Shown: piece after piece, positions 52,124-61,310 of the stretch | How the letters are laid out: every line of letters starts with the position of its first letter | Numbering within the stretch: position 1 is the first letter of the stretch | NCBI RefSeq assembly: GCF_016650695.1 | Contig: NZ_JAEKFH010000001.1 | Location: 124,001 to 188,000, forward strand | Direction of reading: 5' to 3' | DNA length: 64,000 nt | DNA from: Pseudomonas sp. TH41 | GTDB lineage: Bacteria > Pseudomonadota > Gammaproteobacteria > Pseudomonadales > Pseudomonadaceae | The notes under the pieces: model-generated | Database searches by the model: none | Told to the model about the DNA's origin: nothing | Seen by the model: only the letters and a program-made list of their open reading frames with translations | Made by a program: the position numbers and the translations under genes

Positions 52124-53482
52124 ATGAAATTCGCCTATACCCTGATGGCCGCCTCCCTGGCCCTGGCCCTTGCGGGGCCATCCCACGCAGCTGTCGACGC
52201 CACCGAAGCGGCCAAATTGGGTAACCAGTTGACCCGGATCGGCGCCGAGAAAGCCGGTAATGCCGACGGTTCCATTCCGGCTTATGAGGGGGGGTTGACC
52301 ACTCCGCCGGCCGGCTTCAAGGCGGGTGACAAAGGGCGCCCCGATCCGTTCGCTGCAGAAAAACCGCTGCTGGTGATCGACGGCAAGAACGTCGACCAGT
52401 ACAAGGGGCAACTGACCGCGGTGACCGCCGAGCTGGCCAAGCGTTATCCCAGTTTCAAAATCGAGGTCTTCCCGACCCATCGTACTGCCGCGCTGCCTTC
52501 GGGCGTGCTGGACAACACGGTAAAAAATGCCACCGCGGCTCGCTCGACCGACGGCGGCAATTCCATCGAAAATGCGCTGCCAGGCATACCATTTCCGATC
52601 CCGAAGACAGGCGCCGAGGCCATCTGGAACCACTTGCTGCGCTACCAGGGCGTCAATATCCAGAGCAAGTACGACAACTGGAACGTCGACTCCGCCGGTG
52701 TAGCCAGCCTGGCCACGACCGGCATCGCGCAGATCAACTATGCCGCCTATGACGACCTGTCCAAACCGCTCGCGGCCGCGGACACCTATTACCAGATCAA
52801 GTTGGCCTTCACCGGTCCAGCCCGTCGTGCCGGTGAGGCTGTGCTGCTGCGTGATGCGGTCAACCCACTGGTGCAACCGCGCCGTGGTTGGCAATACCTG
52901 CCGGGGCAGCGTCGCGTGAAGCTGGCGCCGAGCCTGGCCTACGATACGCCTAACCCAGGCGCCGCTGGAGCCTCTACCTGGGATGATTCTTTCGTATTCA
53001 ACGGTGCGCTGGACCGCTATGACTGGAAGTTGATCGGCAAGCAGGAAATGATCGTTCCGTACAACACCTACCGTGTGACTTATCAGAACGATTTGAAGCC
53101 GATGATGACCCCGAACCACCTGGCGCCGGATTTCGTTCGCTGGGAGAAACATCGCGTATGGGTGGTCGAGGCGACCCTTAAAGCGGGAGCACGTCACGTT
53201 TACGCCAAGCGCCGCTTCTATCTGGATGAGGACAGCTGGGTCGCACTGGCATCCGACCAATACGATGCGAACGGCCAGTTGTACCGAGGCGTTTACTCCT
53301 TCCTCAGCCAAAGCTATGACCAACAGGTGCCGGATGCCTCGCCTTACCTGAGCTACGACCTGGTCGGCGGCACCTACAGCGCCGTCGGCTTTCCAGGCCC
53401 ATACGGCGGCATCAAGTACAGCGAGGCGCTGAGCAAGACTCAATGGTCACCGGAATCGCTGGCGGGTGCCGGTATCCGCTAA
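52124..53482 (+). CDS. DUF1329-family exported protein
   Basis: A 452-residue DUF1329 precursor. The signal peptide ends near SHA at 23. The mature protein opens VDATEAAKLGNQLTRIGAEK. Other family blocks are IPAYEGGLTTPP, PKTGAEAIWNHLLRYQG and WEKHRVWVVEATLKAGARH. It resembles the LolA/LolB-type fold, which suggests that it binds lipid-like molecules in the periplasm or at the outer membrane. AGGAG is 9 nt before the ATG. It is 37 bp after the DUF1302 gene, its usual partner. Confidence 0.86.
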   Translation: MKFAYTLMAASLALALAGPSHAAVDATEAAKLGNQLTRIGAEKAGNADGSIPAYEGGLTTPPAGFKAGDKGRPDPFAAEKPLLVIDGKNVDQYKGQLTAVTAELAKRYPSFKIEVFPTHRTAALPSGVLDNTVKNATAARSTDGGNSIENALPGIPFPIPKTGAEAIWNHLLRYQGVNIQSKYDNWNVDSAGVASLATTGIAQINYAAYDDLSKPLAAADTYYQIKLAFTGPARRAGEAVLLRDAVNPLVQPRRGWQYLPGQRRVKLAPSLAYDTPNPGAAGASTWDDSFVFNGALDRYDWKLIGKQEMIVPYNTYRVTYQNDLKPMMTPNHLAPDFVRWEKHRVWVVEATLKAGARHVYAKRRFYLDEDSWVALASDQYDANGQLYRGVYSFLSQSYDQQVPDASPYLSYDLVGGTYSAVGFPGPYGGIKYSEALSKTQWSPESLAGAGIR

Positions 53483-53531
53483 TTGCTTCGTCGTCATTCT
53501 CTACTGCCCGATGTGTGATCGGACAGTTCTT

Positions 53532-53568
53532 GCGCCGGGTTGTGCTTGTGTGCAAACCGGCGCCTTTT
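53532..53568 (+). terminator. Weak hairpin with short T-run
   Basis: GCGCCGGGTT and AAACCGGCGC can pair over 7 or more bp, followed by TTTT. It lies 50 bp after DUF1329 and 17 bp before the next gene, so it is more likely an attenuator between the two halves of the operon than a full stop. Confidence 0.45.
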
Positions 53569-53584
53569 GCCATGAGGGCGCGCT

Positions 53585-54658
53585 ATGTGCTCCTACAATA
53601 AGAAAATCGTGAAGCTGGCGCTGGTCGTGATGCTGACGCTGCAGAGCGTCGTTCAGGCAGCCAGCTTTGTTGACGTGCTGGATCTGCCGGCCCAGCCGAG
53701 TGCCCTGGCCGTGCGCAGTCCTTTGCTGGGCGTTTCCCATGCGGGACAGCGTCTGGTCACGGTGGGTCAGCGCGGGCACATTCTTTATTCAGATGATGAA
53801 GGCCGGAACTGGCAGCAGGCCGTCGTGCCGGTCAGCTCTGACCTCAATGCCGTGAGTTTCCCCACCGCCGAGCAGGGCTGGGCAGTGGGCAACGATGGCG
53901 TGGTGTTGCACAGCAGCGATGCCGGCGCGACCTGGAGCAAGCAGCTCGATGGCCGCCAGATCGGCGAGCTGATGCTCAAGCATTACACCGCCTTGGCCAA
54001 TGCCGAGCCGGATAACGAACAATGGGCCGGGCTGGCCGCCGACAGCCAGCGGCTGATCGAGGAGGGCGCCGACAAGCCGTTTCTCGACGTCTGGTTCGCC
54101 AATGACAAGCTCGGTTATGCGGTTGGTGTCTTCAACCTGATTCTACGCACCGAGGATGGCGGGCAGCACTGGACCCCGTTTCAGGACCGCACCGAGAACC
54201 CACAGGGTTTTCACCTCAACGCCATTGCCTCAACGGGTGATGCGCTCTACATCGCAGGCGAACAAGGCCTGCTGCTCAAATGGGACGAAGCCGGGCAGCG
54301 TTTCGTGGCACTGCAGACACCTTATCAAGGCAGCTTTTTCGGTGTGGTCGGCCAGCCTGGCGAACTACTCGCCTATGGTCTGCGCGGTCATGTGTTTCGC
54401 AGCACCGACGGCGGCCTCAGCTGGACCCGGCTCGAAAGCGGTCTGCAGGTCAGCATCACTTCTGCCACGCTGGACGTCGATGGCCATTTCCGGCTGTTCA
54501 CCCAGGCCGGGCACATGCTCAGGAGCAGCAACGGCAATGCCCCGCTGCAACTGATGCCACAGGCACAACAATCACCGGTGGCCGGCGCGACCCTGGCCGC
54601 CAATGGCGCGCTGGTGCTGGTCGGCAGTCGTGGCGTGCGTACGCTGTCCATCGAATAA
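53585..54658 (+). CDS. YCF48/BNR-type beta-propeller protein
   Basis: A 357-residue exported beta-propeller. The first 28 residues (KKIVKLALVVMLTLQSVVQA) form a signal peptide. Four Asp-box-like repeats are visible: SDDEGRNW, SSDAGATW, TEDGGQHW and STDGGLSW. Such propellers form protein or ligand contact surfaces in the periplasm. GAGGG is 6 nt before the ATG. It lies between DUF1329 and the RND gene, an order seen for this module in other proteobacteria, and may bridge the RND pump and outer-membrane partners. Confidence 0.85.
   Translation: MCSYNKKIVKLALVVMLTLQSVVQAASFVDVLDLPAQPSALAVRSPLLGVSHAGQRLVTVGQRGHILYSDDEGRNWQQAVVPVSSDLNAVSFPTAEQGWAVGNDGVVLHSSDAGATWSKQLDGRQIGELMLKHYTALANAEPDNEQWAGLAADSQRLIEEGADKPFLDVWFANDKLGYAVGVFNLILRTEDGGQHWTPFQDRTENPQGFHLNAIASTGDALYIAGEQGLLLKWDEAGQRFVALQTPYQGSFFGVVGQPGELLAYGLRGHVFRSTDGGLSWTRLESGLQVSITSATLDVDGHFRLFTQAGHMLRSSNGNAPLQLMPQAQQSPVAGATLAANGALVLVGSRGVRTLSIE
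53597..53604 (+). promoter_or_regulatory. Crc/Hfq-type CA motif after the start codon
   Basis: AATAAGAA matches AAnAAnAA at codons 5-7 of the YCF48-type gene. It makes this the third gene in the operon with such a motif at its start. Confidence 0.4.
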
Positions 54659-54686
54659 CGATAAGAATTAGAGCGAGTACCCAGAC

Positions 54687-57185
54687 ATGGGCAATTTGAA
54701 GCAAGACACCATGCCGGTGATCCGCGAACTGCCGGACTTCGACCGGCGCTCCGGCAATCTGCTGGAACGGCTGGTGTTCAACCATCGCCCGCTGTTCATG
54801 CTGCTCATGGCGCTGGCGACCGTGGTGCTGGGTTACATGGCCGTGACTCGACTGGAGCTGCGCCCCAGCTTCGAAAAGATGATTCCGCAGAGTCAGCCGT
54901 ACATCCAGAACTACCTTGAGAACCGCCAGTCGCTGCGGGGGCTGGGCAATTCAGTGCGCGTGGTGGTGGAAAACACTCAGGGCGATATTTTCGATCCGGA
55001 CTACCTGACGGTCCTCAAACAGGTCAACGACGAACTGTTCCTCACCGAAGGGGTTGATCGCGCCTGGATGAAGTCGCTGTGGAGTCCTGCGGTGCGTTGG
55101 ACCGAAGTTACCGAACAAGGCTTCCAGGGCGGCCCGGTGATGCCCGACAGTTATCAGGGTTCGCCGTCGGACATTGAACAGCTGCGCCAGAACATCAACC
55201 GCGCCGGCATCGTCGGCAGTCTGGTCGCCAGCGATTTCAAGTCGAGCATGCTGGTCGTGCCGCTGCTGGACAAAACATCGGCCACTGGCCAGAGCCTCAA
55301 CTACCATCAGTTTTCGCGGATGCTCGAAGAAAAACTGCGCGACAAGATCGAGTTCGCCAGCGGCACCCCACACAAGGCCGGGGTGGAGGGCACGGGCAAG
55401 TACAAGGTCAGGGTGATCGGCTTCGCCAAGCTGATGGGTGACCTGATCGACGGTCTGATCCAGGTGATGATGTTCTTCGGCCTGGCGGTGGTCACCTCGC
55501 TGGTCATCATCTACCTCTACACCCGTTGTGTGCGCAGCACGTTGCTGGTGGTCGGCTGTTCGCTGATCGCGGTGGTCTGGCAGCTGGGCATCGTCGCCTG
55601 GCTGGGTTATGCCATCGATCCGTATTCGATCCTGGTGCCGTTCCTGATCTTTGCCATTGGCGTGTCTCATGCAGCGCAGAAGATGAACGGCATCATGCAG
55701 GACATCGCCCGTGGCACCCATAAACAGGTGGCCGCACGCTACACCTTCCGTCGCTTGTTCATTGCCGGTGTCACCGCGTTGCTGGCCGACGCGGTGGGCT
55801 TTGCCGTCCTGATGTTGATTGATATCCCGGTGATTCAGGACCTGGCGATCACCGCCAGCATCGGTGTGGCCGTGCTGATCTTCACCTCGCTGTTGCTGAT
55901 GCCGGTGGCGCTGTCTTACATCGGCGTCGGGCGCAAGGCGGCCGAGCGGGCGCTGAAGATCGACACTCGCGCCGCGCAGAGTCGGGGGTTTGGCAAGCTG
56001 TGGGATTTACTCGACCGTTTCACCACGCGCAAGTGGGCCATCGGCACCGTGCTGGTGGCGGTGTTGCTGGGTGTCGGCGGTTTCGTAGTCAGCCTGCAGT
56101 TGAAGATCGGCGACCTCGACAGCGGCGCCCCGGAGCTGCGCGCTGACTCGCGCTATAACCGTGACAACGCCTACATCACCAGCCACTACGCGCTGTCCAG
56201 CGACCTGTTCGCGGTGATGATCAAAACCCCGGCGGAAGGCTGCCTGAACTACCAGACCCTGGTACTGGCTGACCGCCTGGCCTGGAAACTGCAGCAACAC
56301 CCAGGGGTGCAGGCCACCGTGTCACTGGTCAATGCGGTACGCCAGATTACCGCGGGCACCTACGAGGGTAACCCCAAGCTCAACAGCATCCAGCGCAATC
56401 AGAACGTGCTGAACTACGCGGCGCAACAGGCCTCGGTCAACGCTCCGGAGCTGTTCAACACCGATTGTTCGGTGATGCCGGTGATCGCCTTCCTCAAGGA
56501 TCACAAGGCCGAGACCCTGGACGCCGTGGTGGCCATCGCCGATCAGTTCGCCAAGGAAAACAGCAGCGAGGATCGCCAGTTCCTGCTGGCTGCCGGCAAC
56601 GCCGGTATTGAGGCGGCGACCAACATTGTGGTGCGCGAGGCCAACCGCACCATGCTGCTGTATGTCTACCTGGCGGTGACCCTGTTTTGCCTGATCACTT
56701 TCCGCAGCTGGCGCGCCACGCTGGTGGCCTTGCTGCCGCTGGTGCTGACCTCGATTCTTTGCGAAGCCTTGATGGTGGTCATGGGCATCGGCGTGAAGGT
56801 GGCGACCCTGCCGGTCATCGCCCTGGGCGTCGGAATCGGCGTGGACTACGCGTTGTACCTGCTCAGTGTGCAACTGCAGTATCAACGCCAGGGCCTGTCG
56901 CTGTCGGAAGCCTACCGCAATGCCGTGGCATTCACCGGACGGGTAGTGGGCCTGGTCGGTATCACTCTGGCTGCCGGGGTCATCTGCTGGGCCTGGTCGC
57001 CGATCAAGTTCCAGGCCGACATGGGCATCCTGCTGACCTTCATGTTCCTGTGGAACATGCTCGGAGCGCTGATCCTGATTCCGGCGCTGTCGTACTTCCT
57101 TCTGAATGGCGAACGGCGCAAGCACGGAATCGTCACGCAGCCAGCAACCTCCGTTGTCCTGCCCGGTCAAGGTGAAGTCCCCTAG
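54687..57185 (+). CDS. RND/MMPL-family exporter
   Basis: An 832-residue RND protein of the MMPL branch, with 12 helices in two halves. The first helix is at about 32-52 (LFMLLMALATVVLGYMAV). The first large periplasmic loop runs to about 240, and helices 2-6 follow. The second half repeats the pattern after KWAIGTVLVAVLLGVGGFVV. The group moves lipids or hopanoid-like compounds and needs no MFP partner. GAGCGAG lies 8-12 nt before the ATG; a start at 54711 is an alternative. It follows the YCF48 gene by 28 bp and is a core part of the DUF1302-DUF1329 module. Confidence 0.87.
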   Translation: MGNLKQDTMPVIRELPDFDRRSGNLLERLVFNHRPLFMLLMALATVVLGYMAVTRLELRPSFEKMIPQSQPYIQNYLENRQSLRGLGNSVRVVVENTQGDIFDPDYLTVLKQVNDELFLTEGVDRAWMKSLWSPAVRWTEVTEQGFQGGPVMPDSYQGSPSDIEQLRQNINRAGIVGSLVASDFKSSMLVVPLLDKTSATGQSLNYHQFSRMLEEKLRDKIEFASGTPHKAGVEGTGKYKVRVIGFAKLMGDLIDGLIQVMMFFGLAVVTSLVIIYLYTRCVRSTLLVVGCSLIAVVWQLGIVAWLGYAIDPYSILVPFLIFAIGVSHAAQKMNGIMQDIARGTHKQVAARYTFRRLFIAGVTALLADAVGFAVLMLIDIPVIQDLAITASIGVAVLIFTSLLLMPVALSYIGVGRKAAERALKIDTRAAQSRGFGKLWDLLDRFTTRKWAIGTVLVAVLLGVGGFVVSLQLKIGDLDSGAPELRADSRYNRDNAYITSHYALSSDLFAVMIKTPAEGCLNYQTLVLADRLAWKLQQHPGVQATVSLVNAVRQITAGTYEGNPKLNSIQRNQNVLNYAAQQASVNAPELFNTDCSVMPVIAFLKDHKAETLDAVVAIADQFAKENSSEDRQFLLAAGNAGIEAATNIVVREANRTMLLYVYLAVTLFCLITFRSWRATLVALLPLVLTSILCEALMVVMGIGVKVATLPVIALGVGIGVDYALYLLSVQLQYQRQGLSLSEAYRNAVAFTGRVVGLVGITLAAGVICWAWSPIKFQADMGILLTFMFLWNMLGALILIPALSYFLLNGERRKHGIVTQPATSVVLPGQGEVP

Positions 57186-57257
57186 TGTTCTTATCCTATT
57201 GCCGATAACAAATTCCGAAATCGGGCGATGCCCAAACACCCTCCGAGCGATTCGATA

Positions 57258-59036
57258 ATGGCTGACTACAAAGCTCCCCTGCGCGATATGCGCTTCGTTC
57301 TCAATGAAGTGTTCGAAGTTTCCAAACTGTGGTCCCAACTGCCGGCCTTGGCCGACGTAGTGGACGAAGACACCACCAGCGCCATCCTCGAAGAAGCCGG
57401 CAAAGTCATCGCGGGTACCATTGCCCCGTTAAACCGCAGCGGCGACGAAGAAGGCTGCTCCTGGACCAACGGCGCAGTGAAGACCCCGGCTGGCTTCCCG
57501 GAGGCCTACCAGGCTTACGCCGCAGGCGGCTGGACCAGTGTCGGTGGGGACTCCCGGTTCGGTGGCATGGGTATGCCCAAGGTGATTTCCGCCCAGGTCG
57601 AAGAAATGCTCAACTCGGCCAACCTGTCGTTCGGCCTGTACTCGATGCTGACTGCCGGCGCCTGCCTGTCGATCAACGCTCACGCCAGCGAAACGCTGAA
57701 AGAAATGTACCTGCCGAACCTGTATGCCGGCGTCTGGACCGGCTCCATGTGCCTGACCGAGCCGCATGCCGGTACCGACCTGGGCATCATCCGCACCAAG
57801 GCCGAGCCGCAGGCCGATGGCAGCTACAAGGTCAGCGGGACCAAGATTTTCATCACCGGTGGCGAGCACGACCTGACCGAAAACATCATTCACCTGGTAC
57901 TGGCCAGGCTGCCGGATGCCCCGGCTGGCCCGAAAGGTATTTCGCTGTTTTTGGTGCCCAAGTTGATGGTTAATGCCAACGGCTCGCTGGGCGAACATAA
58001 CAGCCTGTCCTGCGGTTCGATCGAGCACAAGATGGGCATCAAGGCCTCGGCCACTTGTGTAATGAATTTCGACGGCGCTACCGGCTACATCATCGATGCG
58101 CCGAACAAGGGCCTTGCCGCCATGTTCACGATGATGAACTACGAACGCCTGGGTGTTGGTATCCAGGGCTTGTCACTGGGAGAACGTTCCTACCAGAACG
58201 CCATCGAATACGCTCGCGACCGAATCCAGAGCCGTGCGCCGACCGGCCCGGCCGATCTGGACAAGGCCGCTGACCCGATCATCGTGCATCCGGATGTGCG
58301 CCGCATGTTGCTGACCATGAAAGCGTTGAACGAAGGCGGTCGCGCCTTCTCCAGCTATGTAGCCATGCAATTGGATACCGCCAAATTCAGCGAAGACGCC
58401 GCCACCCGCAAACGCGCGCAAGAACTGGTCGACCTGCTGACGCCGGTCGCCAAGGCTTTCCTCACCGACGTGGCCCTGGAAACCACGGTACATGGACAGC
58501 AGATCTTCGGGGGGCACGGCTTCATCCGTGAGTGGGGTCAAGAGCAGCTAATCCGTGACTGCCGCATCACCCAGATCTACGAAGGCACCAACGGCATCCA
58601 GGCACTCGACCTGTTGGGTCGTAAAGTGGTCGGTAGCGGCGGGGCGTTCTATAAGCACTTCGCCGAAGAGATCAAGGCCTTCACCGACTCCGCCGACGCG
58701 TCACTGGCAGAATTCACCGAGCCGCTGAAAGCGGCCATTGCCAATCTTGAGCAAATGACCGCCGATCTGCTGGAGCGCGCCAGGTCCAACCCGAATGAAA
58801 TCGGTGCTGCTTCGGTCGAATACCTGCATGTGTTCGGCTATACCGCTTACGCGTACATGTGGGCCCTCATGGCGCGTACCGCGCTGTCCAGGCAAGACGA
58901 AGACGTTTTTTACAGGACCAAACTGGGGACTGCGCGCTTTTTCTTCGCACGCCTTTTGCCGCGGGTCCACTCATTAGCCGCTTCGGCCAAGGCCGGTAGC
59001 GAAAGCCTGTACATGCTGCATGCCGATCAATTCTGA
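57258..59036 (+). CDS. Acyl-CoA dehydrogenase, FadE-type with C-terminal extension
   Basis: A 592-residue acyl-CoA dehydrogenase of the long form. The N-terminal 35 residues (ADYKAPLRDMRFVLNEVFEV) are typical of this type. FAD-binding MCLTEPHAGTDLG is at about 165-177 and FITGG at about 200. The catalytic Glu is in ITQIYEGTNGIQALDLLG (about 440-457), and a C-terminal helical domain (about 475-590) follows. Enzymes of this type accept medium- and long-chain or branched acyl-CoAs. The ATG at 57258 fits the family start. It is the last gene of the O4 operon and gives a metabolic link between transport and beta-oxidation. Confidence 0.9.
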   Translation: MADYKAPLRDMRFVLNEVFEVSKLWSQLPALADVVDEDTTSAILEEAGKVIAGTIAPLNRSGDEEGCSWTNGAVKTPAGFPEAYQAYAAGGWTSVGGDSRFGGMGMPKVISAQVEEMLNSANLSFGLYSMLTAGACLSINAHASETLKEMYLPNLYAGVWTGSMCLTEPHAGTDLGIIRTKAEPQADGSYKVSGTKIFITGGEHDLTENIIHLVLARLPDAPAGPKGISLFLVPKLMVNANGSLGEHNSLSCGSIEHKMGIKASATCVMNFDGATGYIIDAPNKGLAAMFTMMNYERLGVGIQGLSLGERSYQNAIEYARDRIQSRAPTGPADLDKAADPIIVHPDVRRMLLTMKALNEGGRAFSSYVAMQLDTAKFSEDAATRKRAQELVDLLTPVAKAFLTDVALETTVHGQQIFGGHGFIREWGQEQLIRDCRITQIYEGTNGIQALDLLGRKVVGSGGAFYKHFAEEIKAFTDSADASLAEFTEPLKAAIANLEQMTADLLERARSNPNEIGAASVEYLHVFGYTAYAYMWALMARTALSRQDEDVFYRTKLGTARFFFARLLPRVHSLAASAKAGSESLYMLHADQF

Positions 59037-59099
59037 TGCGGCATGAATGACATTGGGCCGGACATCCACTCCTTGTGATGCCTTTAGCCTGAATCCAGG

Positions 59100-60374
59100 C
59101 TAGGCGCTGGCATCGGCTTCATGCTCATCGGCGAAGGCCATGAGCACCTCCAGATCCAGTACTTCCAGCTTGATCCGGGCGATAAAGGCGGAGAAGGCCA
59201 GGTTGGCGGCGAGCCGACGCAGGTCGCTGGCCCAGGCCGGGAGATGGACCGGTCCCTGGAGCCAGCCGGACTCGAAGAGCGGGGCCAGGCGTACGGTATC
59301 CCCCAGACTGAGGCGCCCGGCGAACAGGTAGCCCACCAGTTCGGGTCGGTTGTCACGGATCGCGATGCGCAGCAGGGTATGGACGCCGAGCAACCCGGTC
59401 AGGTAGGCGGCATCCTTGGTGAACGCCGAACCGCCCCGCAGGTCGGCACCGCGGAACACTCGCTGGGTCGAGCGGAAGGATTCCTCTTGCGACTGACCGG
59501 CTGCGAGAAAACCTTCAAATACCTGGATGAAATCGGCGCCATCCAGCGCCTGCTGGACCGCGAGCACGCGCAGGGCGAGGCGACGCAGGCGGTTGATGTC
59601 CATGCTGCCGGTGAACAGCTCGGCGAGGGTCGCGATACCCTCCTGAGTCTGGGTGGTGCGTGGTGCTCCCAGACCCAGGCTTTTCAGGTTGGGTTGGAGC
59701 GCACCGTTTTGTGCCGTGGCGATATGCACGAAAGCCTCATGTTGCAACAGTTGGTTTTTGTCCAGTTCCGAGAACAGGGCGCTGGCACGCAAGCGGATGC
59801 GGTTCGCCCCGGCGATGGCCTTGGCGGCCAGGGTCGGATCAAGCACGACCGTGATCCGGCCCGGTCCGAAAAAGTGGTCCAGTTCCGGCTGCATCCAGGC
59901 GGCGAAGGCATCGGCCGGGATCTCGGCCGGGCTCGGTGGAATCCGCGCTCCGCCCAGAAGGGCGTCGGTGGTCTTCAGGAAAAACTGGGCTGCGTCCAGC
60001 ATGCTCAGTTTCAGGTTCGAGTAGTAGAAGTCCGGGCGCCGATACAGCGCTGACGAATACTGAGTAAAGGCGGGTGTGCCCATGGCACCGAGCATGCGCC
60101 CGGCCGTGGCATAGCTGCGGGCTGTCAGGGCGAGGTGGCGCCCGGCGGGGTGGCCCTCATCGCAGCGGCTGATAAAGGCTTCGAGGGCGGCGATATCGGC
60201 GCTGTGCTCTCGCGGGCGTAGCTCGACGTCGGGCAATTGTGCCTGCCCGGCGCGCCACTTCGCCAGGAATGCTTCCTCGACCCCGTCTGGCCAGGACAGG
60301 GCATCCAGCACGCGGATTTTGCGGGCCAGACCGGGCAACGCGGCATCAAGTTCGGACAGGGGAGCGCTGCTCAC
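59100..60374 (-). CDS. DUF1704 (QEGLA motif, MATCAP-like) putative metallopeptidase
   Basis: A 424-residue protein of the DUF1704 family, often named flavohemoglobin expression-modulating QEGLA motif protein. The metal motif HEAFVH (H212, E213, H217; HExxxH) and the QEGLA motif in the form TQEGIATLAELFTG (about 243-256) are present. Eukaryotic relatives are tubulin carboxypeptidases of the MATCAP type; bacterial targets are unknown. GTG start with AAGGAG 6 nt upstream. A 7-bp hairpin (TAGCCTG/CAGGCTA, 59085-59102) overlaps the stop codon, between this and the convergent dehydrogenase gene. Confidence 0.86.
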   Translation of the reverse strand: MSSAPLSELDAALPGLARKIRVLDALSWPDGVEEAFLAKWRAGQAQLPDVELRPREHSADIAALEAFISRCDEGHPAGRHLALTARSYATAGRMLGAMGTPAFTQYSSALYRRPDFYYSNLKLSMLDAAQFFLKTTDALLGGARIPPSPAEIPADAFAAWMQPELDHFFGPGRITVVLDPTLAAKAIAGANRIRLRASALFSELDKNQLLQHEAFVHIATAQNGALQPNLKSLGLGAPRTTQTQEGIATLAELFTGSMDINRLRRLALRVLAVQQALDGADFIQVFEGFLAAGQSQEESFRSTQRVFRGADLRGGSAFTKDAAYLTGLLGVHTLLRIAIRDNRPELVGYLFAGRLSLGDTVRLAPLFESGWLQGPVHLPAWASDLRRLAANLAFSAFIARIKLEVLDLEVLMAFADEHEADASA

Positions 60375-60589
60375 AGAAGTCTCCTTGGGCGGCGAGGTTC
60401 AATCGTAAAAGCTTAGCCGCTGTCGATGCATTGCGTTGTAACGCTCAAGTCAGAATCAGCAGCGAAAACGTCTTTTAAAACTACACTGAAGTGGGTTGAA
60501 ATCGCCCTATGAAAAAAAGTCCGGTGCTTTGGCCTGTGAACCTGCCGCAAAGGGCATCACGCTGACGCTGCCGCGGCGAGGATGACCTT

Positions 60590-61252
60590 ATGCAAAACAC
60601 TGGAGAACCAAAACGGGCGCGTGTGCTTGACCCGGTCGAGCGTGTCACGGAGGTCATCTTTGGGTTGCTCATGGCAATGACCTTCACTGGAACGATCAGC
60701 GTGGCGACGTCTGGCCAGGAGGCGGAGCGCACGATGATGATCGCTGCGCTGGGTTGCAACCTCGCGTGGGGACTCGCCGATGCGGTGATGTATTTGCTGC
60801 GCACGCTGATCGAGCACACGCGTAACCGCACGCTACGCTCAAACCTGTGCGGCGCAACCGACGCCGCCACCGGCCAGGCGCTTATTGCTGATGCATTACC
60901 TCCGCGACTCGCGGCAGTGGTCGGCACCGATGAGCTGGAATCGCTGCGCCGTCGCGTCATCGAGTACGCCTCGATGCCGATGCCGCCGCGCCTCGGCTGG
61001 GACGATTTCAAGGGGGCCATCGGCGTTTTCCTGTTGGTGGTGCTTTCGACATTCCCGCTTGTGGTGCCGTTTCTGTTTCTTGATCAGACGGCATTGGCGG
61101 TACGCCTGTCTAACCTGATCGGCCTGGTGGTGCTGTTCTCCGCTGGTTGGGTGCTTGCGAAATATGCAGGTGGCAAGCCTTGGTTAGGCGCCATTGCGTT
61201 GGCCGTTACCGGTGCTGTGTTAATCACCGCGATCATTGCGCTCGGCGGATAA
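60590..61252 (+). CDS. Membrane protein, distant VIT1/CCC1-like
   Basis: A 220-residue protein with about five membrane segments. The opening DPVERVTEVIFGLLMAMTFT and a second part with FKGAIGVFLLVVLSTFPLVV recall the VIT1/CCC1 metal-ion transporter fold, but the metal-binding loop typical of VIT1 is not evident. GAGGA is 6 nt before the ATG. It is followed at 58 bp by the second PPK2 gene on the same strand and then by a SulP transporter, so the three may be one unit. The transport role is only inferred. Confidence 0.6.
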   Translation: MQNTGEPKRARVLDPVERVTEVIFGLLMAMTFTGTISVATSGQEAERTMMIAALGCNLAWGLADAVMYLLRTLIEHTRNRTLRSNLCGATDAATGQALIADALPPRLAAVVGTDELESLRRRVIEYASMPMPPRLGWDDFKGAIGVFLLVVLSTFPLVVPFLFLDQTALAVRLSNLIGLVVLFSAGWVLAKYAGGKPWLGAIALAVTGAVLITAIIALGG

Positions 61253-61310
61253 GCAGGCAGCCTTCTACGCTGTTTCCCTATTGGCAATTCGTATTGGTGA
61301 GGTCTTGGTC

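Noticed and set aside
51965..53443. Long open frame (492 codons) on the minus strand
   Set aside because: Antisense shadow of the DUF1329 gene, which has a signal peptide, ribosome site and known family blocks.
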